A DNA stretch of 64,000 nucleotides from Sphingobacteriales bacterium (GTDB lineage: Bacteria; Bacteroidota; Bacteroidia; Chitinophagales; UBA2359), in NCBI GenBank assembly GCA_016718845.1, contig JADKCK010000032.1, forward strand, positions 10,173 through 74,172. Direction: 5' to 3'. Shown here in pieces: positions 55,501-64,000 of this stretch. Below the pieces are notes generated by a model. The model ran no database searches. It saw nothing but the letters and a program-made list of their open reading frames with translations, and was not told the origin of the DNA. Every line of letters begins with the position of its first letter. Position 1 is the stretch's first letter. Made by a program: the position numbers and the translations under genes.

Positions 55501-57255
55501 ACATCGGCAATATTAGGTACCAATATTAGCGTAGGATGCCGAGTAAGTAACACAGGCACAAGCAATGCTGGGGCTAGTGTTGTAAAATTTTATCTGTCGA
55601 GCAATATAACCTACGATGCACTTGATACCTATTTGGGTATGCAAAACGTAAGCGCCATAAGCACAGGCAATAACAACACCATTACCCAAAGCGTTACACT
55701 GCCCAATACCATTACAGCAGGCAATTATTTTTTGGTGTTTAGGGTTGATGCAGATGCACAAGTAACCGAACTAAACGAAGCCAACAACAACAGCGCCCGT
55801 AGTATTGCCATTACCAATCCACCATCAACGCAGCCCGATTTAGTGTTTAATCACCTAAATACACTTGCTACCATCGAGGCAGGGGCAAGCATGTTTGTTG
55901 ATTTTGATGTTACTAACCAAGGTACCGCCGCCGCACCTGCTACCACTGTTGCCTACTACCTATCGCCCGACAACACCCTCGACCCCTCTGATGCTTATCT
56001 AGGAGCTACCAATATAGCCTCAATAGTTGCTACTGCTTCGTCGCCGGTATATAATGCCAGCATCAATATACCACCCGATATAGCACAAGGCAACTACAAC
56101 CTTATCTTTTTTATTGATGCCAACAGCAGCGTTTATGAGCTAAACGAAGCCAACAACATAAACGTTAAACCACTTACCATAGCAGGTATAGCCGCCCTAC
56201 CCGATTTTGTGATTACCAACCCTACAGCACCCACCATAGCCGTAATTGGCAATGCCCTAACCATAGGTTGCTCGCTTAGTAACATTGGCACCGCCGCAGC
56301 AGGGGCAAGCAAAGTAAAATACTACCTATCAACCGACAATACCTACAACAGCAACGATACCTATATTGGCATACAAACCATCAGCAGTTTAGCAAATGGC
56401 TCGTCGAGCAACCTAAACCAATTATTTACCATCCCATCTACCTTAACCGAAGGTAACTATTTTTTGATTTATGTAGCCGATGCCAACAACGAGGTATTAG
56501 AGCTAAACGAAGCAAATAACAACAGCAACCGACCTATTACCCTAACCAACACCCTTGGCACACCCATCGATTTATCGCTGAGCATTACCGTAGCACCAAG
56601 CGCCACAGTAGCTAACAACACCGCACCATTTATTACCCTTACCATACAAAACACCAGTAGCACTACTGCCACTGGCATAGTAGTTAGTTTCCCGAAACCC
56701 GCCAACTTAGCCTTTATTAGCCAAAATGCGACCAACGGAAACTACGACTATTGGGGCGACACTTGGACAATACCTACCTTAGCAGCCAACCAAACAGCTA
56801 CTTTGCAATTAGCCCTATATAGCGTTAATACCAGCGGAAGTACACTTATTTTTGCTCAAATACAATCGGCAGACCAACCCGACAGCGACTCTACGCCAAA
56901 CAACAACGCAAGCAATACCCCCTTTGAGGACGACGAAACAAGTATAACCCTAACTTTTGTGCCAGCAGCTAACAGCAGCAAAAACACCTTTACGCAAACA
57001 GCACAAGCACGCAGCTACCCAAACCCTGCCACCAGCCAAGTGTTTGTAGCCTGGTTTGCCCCCGAAACTAACAATACCACCTTGCAATTATACCACATAA
57101 ACGGCACACTTGTTGATACCCAAAACATGGTTGCCCAAAAAGGTACTAACCAACAAACGTTACAAGTAGGGCATCTGCCCAAAGGTATGTATTTTTGTGT
57201 GCTGATAGATGAACAAAACAATACCTTGTTACAACAAAAAATAATGGTGCAATAA
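52516..57255 (+). CDS. T9SS-exported protein with eight CARDB domains
   Basis: This 1,579-residue protein starts at the Met of the signal peptide (MKTINYIALICLVLNY), six codons after an upstream ATG. The N-terminal 370 residues form propeller-like repeats (TTDGGFITTGTK, ADGGFVVVGS). Eight CARDB-type beta domains follow, with the repeating pattern LKYYLSTDN, DVYLG and EANNN endings. One DUF11-like domain comes next, and a type A T9SS domain ends it (SYPNPATSQVFV, LPKGMYFCVL, KIMVQ). CARDB domains are cell-adhesion-related folds. The gene is intact and lacks the 201-bp and SprB-like repeats of its neighbour. It is followed by a terminator; convergent genes begin at 57388. Confidence 0.86.
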   Translation: MKTINYIALICLVLNYSIAPTLMAQTTWERVFTGAQGNSIKPTTDNNYVVTGFKYIDSATPNAGNQIILQKISPSGSLLWSQNIATNWAASTYTQGGDVVANTNGTYTGFGTVRLLNNNTPDYNNFYWYKTNTNGELQSWVSLGDSSTFKTPHTLLSLADGSYVALGEGRSGTDSNPIYQTYLIKTDNNGAILWQKNYAGKIGKAMVATADGGFVVVGSVQGIGAFQVWYQLFKVDAGGNLVWEVTGEGGSTGLDVQQTTDGGFITTGTKLTKHTATGAISWTQTRQGNAIVVNADGTFNTTTTEPNIVNGSPNLVIKKYTATGALSSSNQIGPTGSDEVGYDIIASTDGVGYLAVGKSTANLNEQVYVVKTNASGSVSFMRPELTALNSVAPATVAPVSLVNVSCQVKNTGLVQAAASVLRCYLSTDNVLDNTDFLLGSSNVSSLSAGGSATANLNLNIPNWAAGSYNLIFMADATRVVFEASESNNTTTRTIQISGAPAGSNLSDLSVLAATLSNNVAVAIGSTITASATVVNTGTGPALGSMLKVFLSTDNLYDANDVLLTQGNIPELLANQSATLSNLAFVVPANATLGTAYILFVADANAQITETNENNNIINQTITLISNTPDLIIQNPTAPTTANTGSNITLGCTVNNLSSQTAGASVLKYYLSTDNTYSANDVYLGMNNVAALNANTSATFSLTVPIANNLVAGSYFLIYVADANNQVTEYNEANNIGTRAITINNGTALPDLVVQSPVAPASVVAGNNITVTCVVRNQGTSSSAVNNLKFYLSTDINYQTFDLYLGAFSTPVLSPGATVNVSKVLTIPSSTVNGNYYIIYRADADATIVENNENNNNSIRLISVSNGPDLIIQNQFAPTTAAIGSNISTSFRVRNQGIGSAGVSMAKIYLSTDINFSANDALLDSVNVNTLVGSSFADLSKSVLIPSSTAAGTYYLIFRADANNQVNETSEANNNAIKTINIGSLPDLVPQNLTAPTSAILGTNISVGCRVSNTGTSNAGASVVKFYLSSNITYDALDTYLGMQNVSAISTGNNNTITQSVTLPNTITAGNYFLVFRVDADAQVTELNEANNNSARSIAITNPPSTQPDLVFNHLNTLATIEAGASMFVDFDVTNQGTAAAPATTVAYYLSPDNTLDPSDAYLGATNIASIVATASSPVYNASINIPPDIAQGNYNLIFFIDANSSVYELNEANNINVKPLTIAGIAALPDFVITNPTAPTIAVIGNALTIGCSLSNIGTAAAGASKVKYYLSTDNTYNSNDTYIGIQTISSLANGSSSNLNQLFTIPSTLTEGNYFLIYVADANNEVLELNEANNNSNRPITLTNTLGTPIDLSLSITVAPSATVANNTAPFITLTIQNTSSTTATGIVVSFPKPANLAFISQNATNGNYDYWGDTWTIPTLAANQTATLQLALYSVNTSGSTLIFAQIQSADQPDSDSTPNNNASNTPFEDDETSITLTFVPAANSSKNTFTQTAQARSYPNPATSQVFVAWFAPETNNTTLQLYHINGTLVDTQNMVAQKGTNQQTLQVGHLPKGMYFCVLIDEQNNTLLQQKIMVQ

Positions 57256-57290
57256 ACCGTAGCAAAACTATTTTATTGGGCGATGATAAA

Positions 57291-57340
57291 CAAAACAAAC
57301 CGTCCGAGCCGCAAAACAGCAGCTCGGACGGTTTGTTTTG
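57291..57340. terminator. Bidirectional terminator between convergent surface genes
   Basis: AAACAAACCGTCCGAGC pairs with GCTCGGACGGTTTGTTT around a 12-nt loop, with A and T runs on the two sides. Confidence 0.9.
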
Positions 57341-57387
57341 TGGGTGCAAAACTAAACTATTGACAAATGTTTTAGCCAAAATGGCTT

Positions 57388-58140
57388 TTAATGCAAAATA
57401 CTAACTTTTCCATACTGCAAAGTTTGGTTTTGTGGGTTGATGATTTGATAAAGGTAGATGCCCGAAGGCAGATGTTCGGTTTTAACACCTGTGTTATTTG
57501 CTGACAATACTTGCCTTGCCACTTCTTTACCCAACACATCGTACAAAACAAAAGTACCCGATAAAGGTTTTAGGCTGTTAATACTTATTTGCTCATTAGC
57601 AGGGTTAGGCAACACCGTGCATAATCCCCCTCTAACTCCCCCTTCGAGGGGGAGAACTTGGTTAATGCCTACGGCATAAGTACTAATAGGCAAGGTATAA
57701 ACACTAGTATCGCTACAAACCACCGCCGTAAGGGTAACGGTATAATTACCGCCTTGTGCGTAGGTATGTGTAGGATTTATTTGGTTAGATGTTGCACCAT
57801 CGCCAAAATCCCAGAGGTAATGCCCACCGTCTATGCTGTCGGGGTAGGTGTATTGGGATAGGTTTTGAAAGGTGGCGGTGAGCAAAGCGGTGTCTATTTG
57901 TGCGGTGAAGTTGGCTTGGGGTTGGGTTAATAAACCCATGCAGTTGGTTTTGAGGAGATAGATAGGCGTTTGCTGCCAAAAGAAGCTGTACGACCGCCCT
58001 ACTACCATAAACCCGCCATCGGGGGTGTTGATCATGTCCCAAGCGTAATCGTCGGCTCCATCTACGCCATAGTGCCGCTTCCAAACCAAATTACCCGCTG
58101 CCGATACTTTGCTAATCTCTACCTGTACCCCATTACTCAC
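57388..58140 (-). pseudogene. PKD-domain T9SS protein copy 1, C-terminal segment
   Basis: This is the third of three frames of one gene read on the minus strand (59137 to 57388). It begins within VSNGVQVEISKV and has propeller-like repeats (NTPDGGFMVVGRSY). A PKD domain follows (YLWDFGDGATSNQINPTHTY, then GNYTVTLTAV), and a type A T9SS domain ends it (VLPNPANEQISI, LPSGIYLYQI, KVSILH). Just before the sorting domain the protein contains LPLEGGVRGGLCT, encoded by a palindromic CCCCCTTCGAGGGGG repeat inserted in frame. Upstream coding is out of frame because a G4 run in copy 2 is G3 here (58145-58148). Confidence 0.7.
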
Positions 58141-58700
58141 CTCGGGTATAAAACCGTAGCACAGCCTGTGGTTACAAAACTACTGTCCGTGGGAACTTGT
58201 ACCATTCCCCAAACACCACAATCGAAAGTAGTGCTATCGTTAAACCAAACAATTTGCTTGTTGCTGTTTAGCCTTAATACATAACCATATTGAGGTACAG
58301 TTTCTTTTTTGCCACCAATAATAAAACCACCATCAGCTAATGCCATTAAATTAATACCCCAGTCGAGTGTTGATGAACCATAATAATCATCAAAATTATA
58401 AACCCATTGTTGAATAAAACTGCCATCAGTAATATTTATTTGGGCTAACAAAATGTCACCTACATTAGTATGGCTATTGGTGTTAATAGTACCTGTTACA
58501 AAATACCCCTCGTTTGTATGCACCACATCATACAAACGCGAATCTAAATTTGGATTGTAATCGTTAATAATCTTCTCCCATTGCTTTTCGCCATTGGCGT
58601 TTAGTTTGACGAGGTAGGGACGATAATAAGCCCCAAAGGGCAATGAAATCCACCCAACTAATAAATATCCACCATCTTCGGGGGTATGTATCATACTCAT
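58137..58700 (-). pseudogene. PKD-domain T9SS protein copy 1, middle segment
   Basis: This frame holds the central propeller repeats (HTPEDGGYLLVGW, LADGGFIIGGKK, VPTDSSFVTTGC). It is joined to the C-terminal segment by correcting one G near 58145, giving LYPEVSNGVQ as in copy 2. It is joined to the N-terminal segment by adding one base near 58735, giving NAIGYPGNTNSND. Overall identity with copy 2 (60465-61544) is high. Confidence 0.7.
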
Positions 58701-58732
58701 TAGGTCATTTGAATTAGTATTACCAGGATAGC

Positions 58733-59137
58733 CTATTGCATTTTGGTATAAAATATGCCGCTATAGTCTGTTTGAACAAAATACATATTGTCGTGGTATT
58801 GTGAATAGTTGTGAGTATCTAAATCTTTGGCTACGGCAATAGCAAAACCCTGTTCGTTGGCTAACAATGCTGTAGAATAATAATTAGTAGAATCTTGTTG
58901 ATAATACACGCTATCAATTATTTGTCCATATTTATCTACAAACAACAAACCGCTTTCGTAATGATATTCACCCTGAGTGCGTGTGCCAATAAGCACAGCA
59001 TAAGTTGTGTCATTAACGGGGAGTACTTTTTCTGCTTCTTGAAAGTAAAAAGGCAGGTATACTTTTTCATAGTACTGTGCATTCAAAGAAGTGTTTATTA
59101 ACAAGCTATAGCACAAAAATAAGGTATAATGTTTCAT
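58733..59137 (-). pseudogene. PKD-domain T9SS protein copy 1, N-terminal segment
   Basis: The segment opens with a signal peptide (MKHYTLFLCYSLLINTSLNAQ) and beta-propeller-like sequence (NDTTYAVLIGTRT). It stops prematurely at 58733 after YTKMQ; the following DNA continues as AIGYPGN in another frame. Its N-terminus differs from copy 2, unlike the downstream parts, so the duplication is more diverged here. Confidence 0.7.
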
Positions 59138-59153
59138 TTGTTAAATTTTAAAA

Positions 59154-59183
59154 ACGTACTACTACTATGAAGTAGTAGTACGT
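59154..59183 (-). terminator. Terminator upstream of PKD copy 1
   Basis: ACGTACTACTACT pairs perfectly with AGTAGTAGTACGT around ATGA. On the minus strand it is followed by TTTTTAAAA, 13 nt after the stop of the beta-helix fragment. Confidence 0.9.
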
Positions 59184-59195
59184 CTAAGTGAATGA

Positions 59196-59792
59196 TTATT
59201 TTACCAAGATTAATTTGCTGCGTTGTAATAAATTACCTTTGTAGTAGATAGTGTAGTAATACAAACCGTTGCTTTGGTTAGTTAAAGCAACCGAGTTGTT
59301 ACCTGCTGTTAAGTTTTGTTGCAAACACACTTTGCCATCAATGCCATATAGTATTAGTTGGCAATCGGTATAGGGTACAGGTACGTCAAAATGAACATTG
59401 CCTGTTGTAGGATTAGGATAAACACTAACAATTTGCTCTTTGTTGGGTAAATTGTTGGCTTCGTTTTTAAAATGCACTACTGGCAGTGTACCTGCATAGG
59501 CAGGCAGGGGTGCAGGTAGGTGTTCCATTTGCACCGGAAACTCGCGCTGCTGTACCAAATAAAGTATTGCTTGTGCCTCAAAGCTGGTGCGGGTGCGGTA
59601 GTTGGCTATATTGGTAAGGATGGCTATTTCGGCGGTTGTTAGCTCAAAAATACTTCGGTTGCTTTGTGCCAAATCGCGCTTAATGGTGCATAGTTGTTTA
59701 AAAAACTGGTCGTCTTGGGTGGTAGCCATGCAAACTATGCTAAAAAGCAGACAACACACCGACGTTTTAATGCAAAATACTAACTTTTCCAT
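59196..59792 (-). pseudogene. Truncated copy of the beta-helix T9SS gene (C-terminal part)
   Basis: This segment is homologous to the end of the beta-helix gene at 61618-62150. It shares TTQDDQFFKQL, SIFELTTAEIA, NIANYRTRTSFEAQAILYLVQQ (in parts) and LPAPLPAY, and adds a type A sorting domain (VSVYPNPTTGNVHFDV, ending KLILVK). The open frame can start at 59792 (MEKLVFC) inside the end of PKD copy 2. Similarity to the full gene begins only near 59724, so the front is not a natural N-terminus. It is a remnant of the tandem duplication. Confidence 0.72.
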
Positions 59793-60025
59793 ACTGCAAA
59801 GTTTGGTTTTGTGGATTGATGATTTGGTATAGATACACACCTGCGGGTAAATGTTGAGTAACTATGGTGGCCTCCCCCTTGCCCCTCCAAAGAGGGGGTA
59901 TTTAAGGTTTGCCTTACAACGGCTTTACCCAACACATCGTACAGTACAAAGGTGTGGGTTTGTACCCCCCAGCCCCCTGAAGGGAGAGAAATACTTATTT
60001 GCTCGTTGGCAGGATTGGGTAACAC
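59767..60025 (-). pseudogene. PKD-domain T9SS protein copy 2, sorting-domain segment
   Basis: LPNPANEQISIS and VLYDVLGKAVVRQ mark the sorting domain. Two palindromic repeats interrupt it: one at about 59965-59990 (SLPSGGWGVQ) and one at about 59877-59903 (SLEGQGG). After the second the frame is lost. The other frame continues as HLPAGVYLYQII, then GKVSILH with a stop at 59767. Confidence 0.65.
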
Positions 60026-60414
60026 TGTGTATAATCCCCTCTAACTCCCCCTTCGAGGGGAGAACTTGTATGCCCACCGCCCCACGTACTAACCTCCTGC
60101 ACAAACACGCTAGTGTCGCTACAAACCACCGCCGTAAGCGTAACTGTGTAGTTACCCCCTTGTGCGTAGGTATGTGTAGGATTTATTTGGGTAGATGTTG
60201 CACCATCGCCAAAATCCCAGAGGTAATGCCCGCCGTCTATGCTGTCGGGGTAGACGAATTGGGATAGGTTTTGTAAGGTGATGCGTAGGGCTGCCGTGTC
60301 CATTTGAGCGGCGAATGCGGCTTGGGGTTGGGTGAGTAAACCCATGCAGTTGGTTTTGAGTAGGTAGATAGGTGTTTGTTGCCAAAAGAAACTGTACGAC
60401 CGCCCAACCACCAT
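59995..60414 (-). pseudogene. PKD-domain T9SS protein copy 2, PKD segment
   Basis: It contains VVGRSYSFFWQQ, the PKD domain (YLWDFGDGATSTQINPTHTY) and SPLEGGVRGD encoded by another palindromic repeat. Frames on both sides are broken: G5 in copy 1 is G4 here near 60427, and single C/G losses occur within the palindrome near 60030-60060. Confidence 0.65.
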
Positions 60415-60466
60415 AAACCCGCCATCGGGGTGTTAACCATGTCCCAAGCGTAATCGTCCGCTCCAT

Positions 60467-60739
60467 CTACGCCATAGTGCCGCTTCCAAGCAAACTACCT
60501 GTTGCCGATACTTTGCTAATCTCTACCTGTACTCCATTACTCACCTCGGGGTATAAAACCGTAGCACAGCCTGTGGTTACAAAACTACTGTCCGTGGGAA
60601 CTTGTACCATTCCCCAAACACCACAATCGAAAGTAGTGCTATCGTTAAACCAAACAATTTGCTTGTTGCTGTTTAGCCTTAATACACATAACCATATTGA
60701 GGTACAGTTTCTTTTTGCCACCAATAATAAAACCACCAT
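60467..60739 (-). pseudogene. PKD-domain T9SS protein copy 2, middle segment
   Basis: It reads LRLNSNKQIVWFNDSTTFDC and YPEVSNGVQVEISKVSATG, equivalent to copy 1 residues at 58140-58270. The junctions differ from copy 1 by a 2-nt CA insertion and a T6-to-T5 loss near 60685-60717, and by a 1-nt loss near 60490. Confidence 0.65.
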
Positions 60740-61544
60740 CAGCTAATGCCATTAAATTAATACCCCAGTCGAGTGTTGATGAACCATAATAATCATCAAA
60801 ATTATAAACCCATTGTTGAATAAAACTGCCATCAGTAATATTTATTTGGGCTAACAAAATGTCACCTACATTAGTATCGCTATTGGTATTAATAGTACCT
60901 GTTACAAAATAGCCTTCGTTTGTATACACTACATCGTACAAACGCGAATCTAAATTTGGATTGTAATCGTTAATAATCTTCTCCCATTGCTTTTCGCCAT
61001 TGGCGTTTAGCTTTACAAGGTAGGGGCGATAGTAGTTATTAATCGTTATTCTGCCTACAAATAAATAGCCGTTATCATCTGGAGTGCGTACCATACTTGT
61101 TACTACATTGTAATACAAATCGCTGCCTATTTTGTGTTGATAAATTTTGTGCCCAGATTCATCAACCTGTAAAAACACCATATAACCCGTTGCATCACCC
61201 CAATTGTCAGGATCTTCGTTTTGTGCTATGGCATAGCCTAATTCGTTGGGTAGCATCTTTGCTGCATAAAAATTGGTATCGCCTTGCTGATAATAAACTG
61301 GAGCGGCTAATTCTTCTCCATATTCGTCTATCTCCCAAAAAAAACTGTAGCTAGCAGGGTTTGCAATTTCTATTGCATGTCCTAATAACGCATAGCCTCC
61401 TTCCTCTTTAGGCACTATCTGCCATACCTCTTGGGTATTATTATTAGCCCAGAGTGTTTTTTTCTCAAAATATTTGCTTTGTGCTGTTACATTTGTAAAA
61501 AGTAAACAGCTAAGTAAAACTAAACCTATTTTTTTCATGTCCAA
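60645..61544 (-). pseudogene. PKD-domain T9SS protein copy 2, N-terminal segment
   Basis: It opens with MDMKKIGLVLLSCLLFTNVTAQ, a signal peptide, and has propeller-like repeats (APEEGGYALLGH-type, RTPDDNGYLFVG, LADGGFIIGG). Coding is authentic to about 60715. The first third differs from copy 1; the rest is nearly the same DNA. The entire gene (61544-59767) has at least five frame changes. Confidence 0.7.
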
Positions 61545-61566
61545 ATTGTTTTTTAGTGTTAAAAAT

Positions 61567-61606
61567 AAGGCATAAGCAATACCTTTAAAGGTATTACTTA
61601 TGCCTT
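61567..61606 (-). terminator. Terminator between the beta-helix gene and PKD copy 2
   Basis: AAGGCATAAG-C-AATACCTTT pairs with AAAGGTATT-A-CTTATGCCTT, a 40-nt near-perfect palindrome, followed by T on the minus strand. It lies 12 nt after the beta-helix gene stop. Confidence 0.9.
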
Positions 61607-61617
61607 TAGTTTTGTGT

Positions 61618-64000
61618 TTACTTAACTATTAACAATTTGTCGCGTTGTAATAAGCTATTACCTGTTTCTATCAAGTAATAGTATAAGCCTGTGGGCATTT
61701 GTTGTAAATACGCAGTATTAGTACCTGTGCTTAATGTTTGAGATAACACCAATTTTACCCTCTGAGTAGTATAGATGCTAAGGGTAGCATTGCTATAAGT
61801 AGTAGGTAACTCAACAGTCACAAAATCGCGTGTAGGGTTAGGCAATACTTTTGTAGCATTAGCTAATGGTGTATTTGTGGCATCGTTTTTAAATGCACTA
61901 CTGGTAGTGTACCCGTATAGGCAGGTAGTGGTGCGGGTAGGTGCTCCATTTGTACCGGAAACTCGCGTTGCTGTACCAAATACAGTATTGCTTGTGCCTC
62001 AAAGCTGGTGCGGGTGCGGTAGTTGGCTATATTGGTAATGGTGGCTATTTCGGCGGTTGTTAGCTCAAAAATACTTCGGTTGCTTTGTGCTAAATCGCGC
62101 TTAATGGTGCTTAGTTGTTTAAAAAACTGGTCGTCTTGGGTGGTGGTAGGTAGGCTGTTTAGTAGCTGCTGGGCGGCATTAAACATAGCTTTTTTAATGT
62201 AATACTCTAATGCCATGCGTTTGGCGGCGCGGCTATTTACGGTAGCCAACAAATTAACGGCAGCCGTTGTGTCGTGGTCTACCTGCACCAAGCGCCTGAT
62301 GGTTTTTATCATCTCTTGGTCTTGGGTAGTGCCTTCTATGATATTGATGACATCGTTGGCACTTAATACAAAATCAGCACAATTTTCTGCGCGAGACTCT
62401 GGAACGTCAGTACACAAAATTGGATTGAGATTAGCCGAAGCGGTTGGCTGGTAATCGGTGCCTGTGGTGCGGTAATAGTAAATGTAGCTGTCGGTGGTGT
62501 TCGACAATAAATCGGGGAATATGGGCGGGTTAGTGCCCGTTAAAAACAAATTGTCGGCGGGATTAGGGTCTAAAGTAGTACAACTCCCTTGGTCGTCCAA
62601 TACGCCGGGTTCGGGTGCTACAAGGGTGGCGTTGCTCATGGCAATGCCTGTTAGGTAGTGGTCAAAATCGTTGCAAACAATTTGCAAGCCTGTGTCGTCG
62701 CCGCGTGCCCAGGTGCCTACAATGCAGTAATCAAAGGTGTTGGCTTTAATTAGGTTGGGTATGTTTTGGTCGGCTTGCGAGGCTATGCCTGTATAGCAAC
62801 TGCGTATGTCGTTGTTTTTTGCGGTATAGGTGCAGCCATACAGCAATGCCCCTGCATAGCTGGTGCCTGTGGTGGCGTTAATGCGGTTTCCCGCTATGTT
62901 CAAATCGGTGCCGGCTATTGCATGCCAATGGTTAGGTTGTTAAAATCGTTGTCGGTTATTGTTACATCGCTCTCTGTTACGGGCGAGTTCTCGAAGTTAA
63001 ACACCGATATGCCTACCATGTCTTTATCTACAAAATTAGTGCGTTCAAAAATGTTGTTTTTGCCAAATGTTGCTTGGTAAGCCCCAAATGCTCGTATGCC
63101 ATATAGGGTATTGGTAAAACGGCTTAAGTTTATGTCAATGCTGTTGTAGTAGTTAAGTACTACGCCTACCTCGGTGATAGTGCCTGCCGCGGTGGGCAAC
63201 TGCGAGAAGGGGTACCACAAGGTGCGGGTAGCCGCAAAATTACCCTGATGCACCCACGACGGAGCATCGATACCCCCATTGTACCTATACCAACTTAGGT
63301 TTACGCCCTGAAAACAATTGGTAAAGTTAATAACATGCCCATTTACCCTAACAACGCCACCTGCTGTTTGGTGTGCGGCATTGTTGCTGGTATAAGCGGG
63401 CATAATAAGGGTGCTAAGGGTGTTAAGGTCTTGGGCTTGGTTTACTTGGCTAAGTAGTGCATTGGGCGGAATTAGGGGTGTGTACATGCCTGCTGCGCCA
63501 ATAATGGCATCTTCTATGTTAACATTACCTGTTAGCTCTACTATGCCATAGTTGCGTATGCCGCCTGTTGTAAGGCGTTTAAGGTTTTCGCCGGGTCCTT
63601 GCACGCGTATGCCTTGCCACATGGTTTGGCAAAGTGGGTTGCCCCTTAGTGTGCTACCTGTAATAATTAAGCGCCCGTTGGTGGCTACTTTAATGCGTCC
63701 GTTTATGCCAAATTCAAAGTTCATGCCATCAAAGGTAATGGTTGCCCCCGAGGGTATGGTAATATCGCCATTTATGCGCACAGGGTTAGCGGCTGTACCT
63801 ACGCCTGCGCCAAATGGGTTGTTGGGAGATGTGGGCGTAATGGTAGCCGTTACGGCAGGTGCAGTGTAGTTGGGGGTGCCGCCAGTGTTGTAAGGTACAA
63901 CTTGGTTGGCGTTGAATTGTAAGAAGGTAGGGTCGGCATTGGCTATGCAGCAAGCTTGGTCGGGATAAGATATGTGGAACACAGCTGTTTTGTTGATGCA
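61618..64000 (-). pseudogene. Beta-helix T9SS protein, 5' end beyond window, two frameshifts
   Basis: The reading enters from beyond 64000 and is open in three frames. 62915-64000 has right-handed beta-helix-like repeats (SGATITFDGMNFEFG, GIRAFGAYQATFGKNN). 61863-62903 continues them (YGCTYTAKNNDIRSC) and adds a helical domain (VDHDTTAAVNLLATVN, TTQDDQFFKQL). 61618-61845 holds a type A T9SS domain (PNPTRDFVTVELP, LLQRDKLLIVK). One base is missing near 62908 and one A near 61893, where the duplicate at 59470 has one more A. Substrate or role is unknown; a polysaccharide-binding role would be a guess. Confidence 0.75.

Overview
This window comes from a Bacteroidota chromosome, probably a free-living or environmental member of the Sphingobacteriia/Chitinophagia/Saprospiria type. 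Three things point there. Promoters match the Bacteroidota housekeeping consensus (TTTG, about 20 nt, TAnnTTTG) in front of many genes. Several large exported proteins end in type IX secretion (T9SS) sorting domains, both the type A form and the gliding-motility-associated type B form. DUF5683 and DUF445 proteins of the Bacteroidota kind are also present. No rRNA, tRNA, phage or complete insertion sequence was seen.

Region 1 (1-10.9 kb) holds a dicluster ferredoxin, an ExbB/ExbD pair, an Rpn-type PD-(D/E)XK protein with a tandem C-terminal duplicate, rfbC-rfbD for dTDP-rhamnose, an exported M28 peptidase, an oligosaccharide flippase, a DUF445 membrane protein and a DUF5683 protein. Region 2 (10.9-14.0 kb) is the most unusual compact locus. 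It has four tandem genes at an exact 752-bp period, each 216 codons with its own promoter and terminator. Their N-terminal regions diverge while the C-terminal parts, which resemble PD-(D/E)XK nucleases, are nearly identical. A fifth promoter/leader copy follows without a gene.

Region 3 (14-34 kb) is mostly housekeeping: prs-rplY, an M14 carboxypeptidase (frameshifted), a BlaI-type repressor (frameshifted), a thioesterase, rimM divergent from rplS, a crotonase, a saccharopine dehydrogenase-like protein, a PIN toxin-antitoxin pair, a TrkA-type K+ channel, ftsW and murD separated by a four-gene insert, a PAS histidine kinase and a coiled-coil membrane protein. Region 4 (33.7-35.4 kb) has a NifU-like scaffold and a Cys/Met-metabolism PLP enzyme.

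Region 5 (35.6-57.3 kb) contains a giant surface protein of about 5,300 residues. It carries CUB-like domains, 18 copies of a 67-residue repeat, 18 SprB-like repeats and a type B T9SS domain, and it is interrupted by four frame changes. A 1,579-residue protein with eight CARDB domains follows. Region 6 (57.4-64 kb, minus strand) is a tandem duplication of a PKD-domain T9SS gene together with the 3' end of a beta-helix T9SS gene. Both are full of frameshifts, and small palindromic repeats lie inside the reading frames.

Frame breaks are concentrated in the repetitive surface genes, and most sit in homopolymers. Unpolished long-read assembly, real decay and phase variation all remain possible. 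Dispersed intergenic repeats include a roughly 190-bp element in three copies, TTATAAATTA-like tracts and hairpin repeats.
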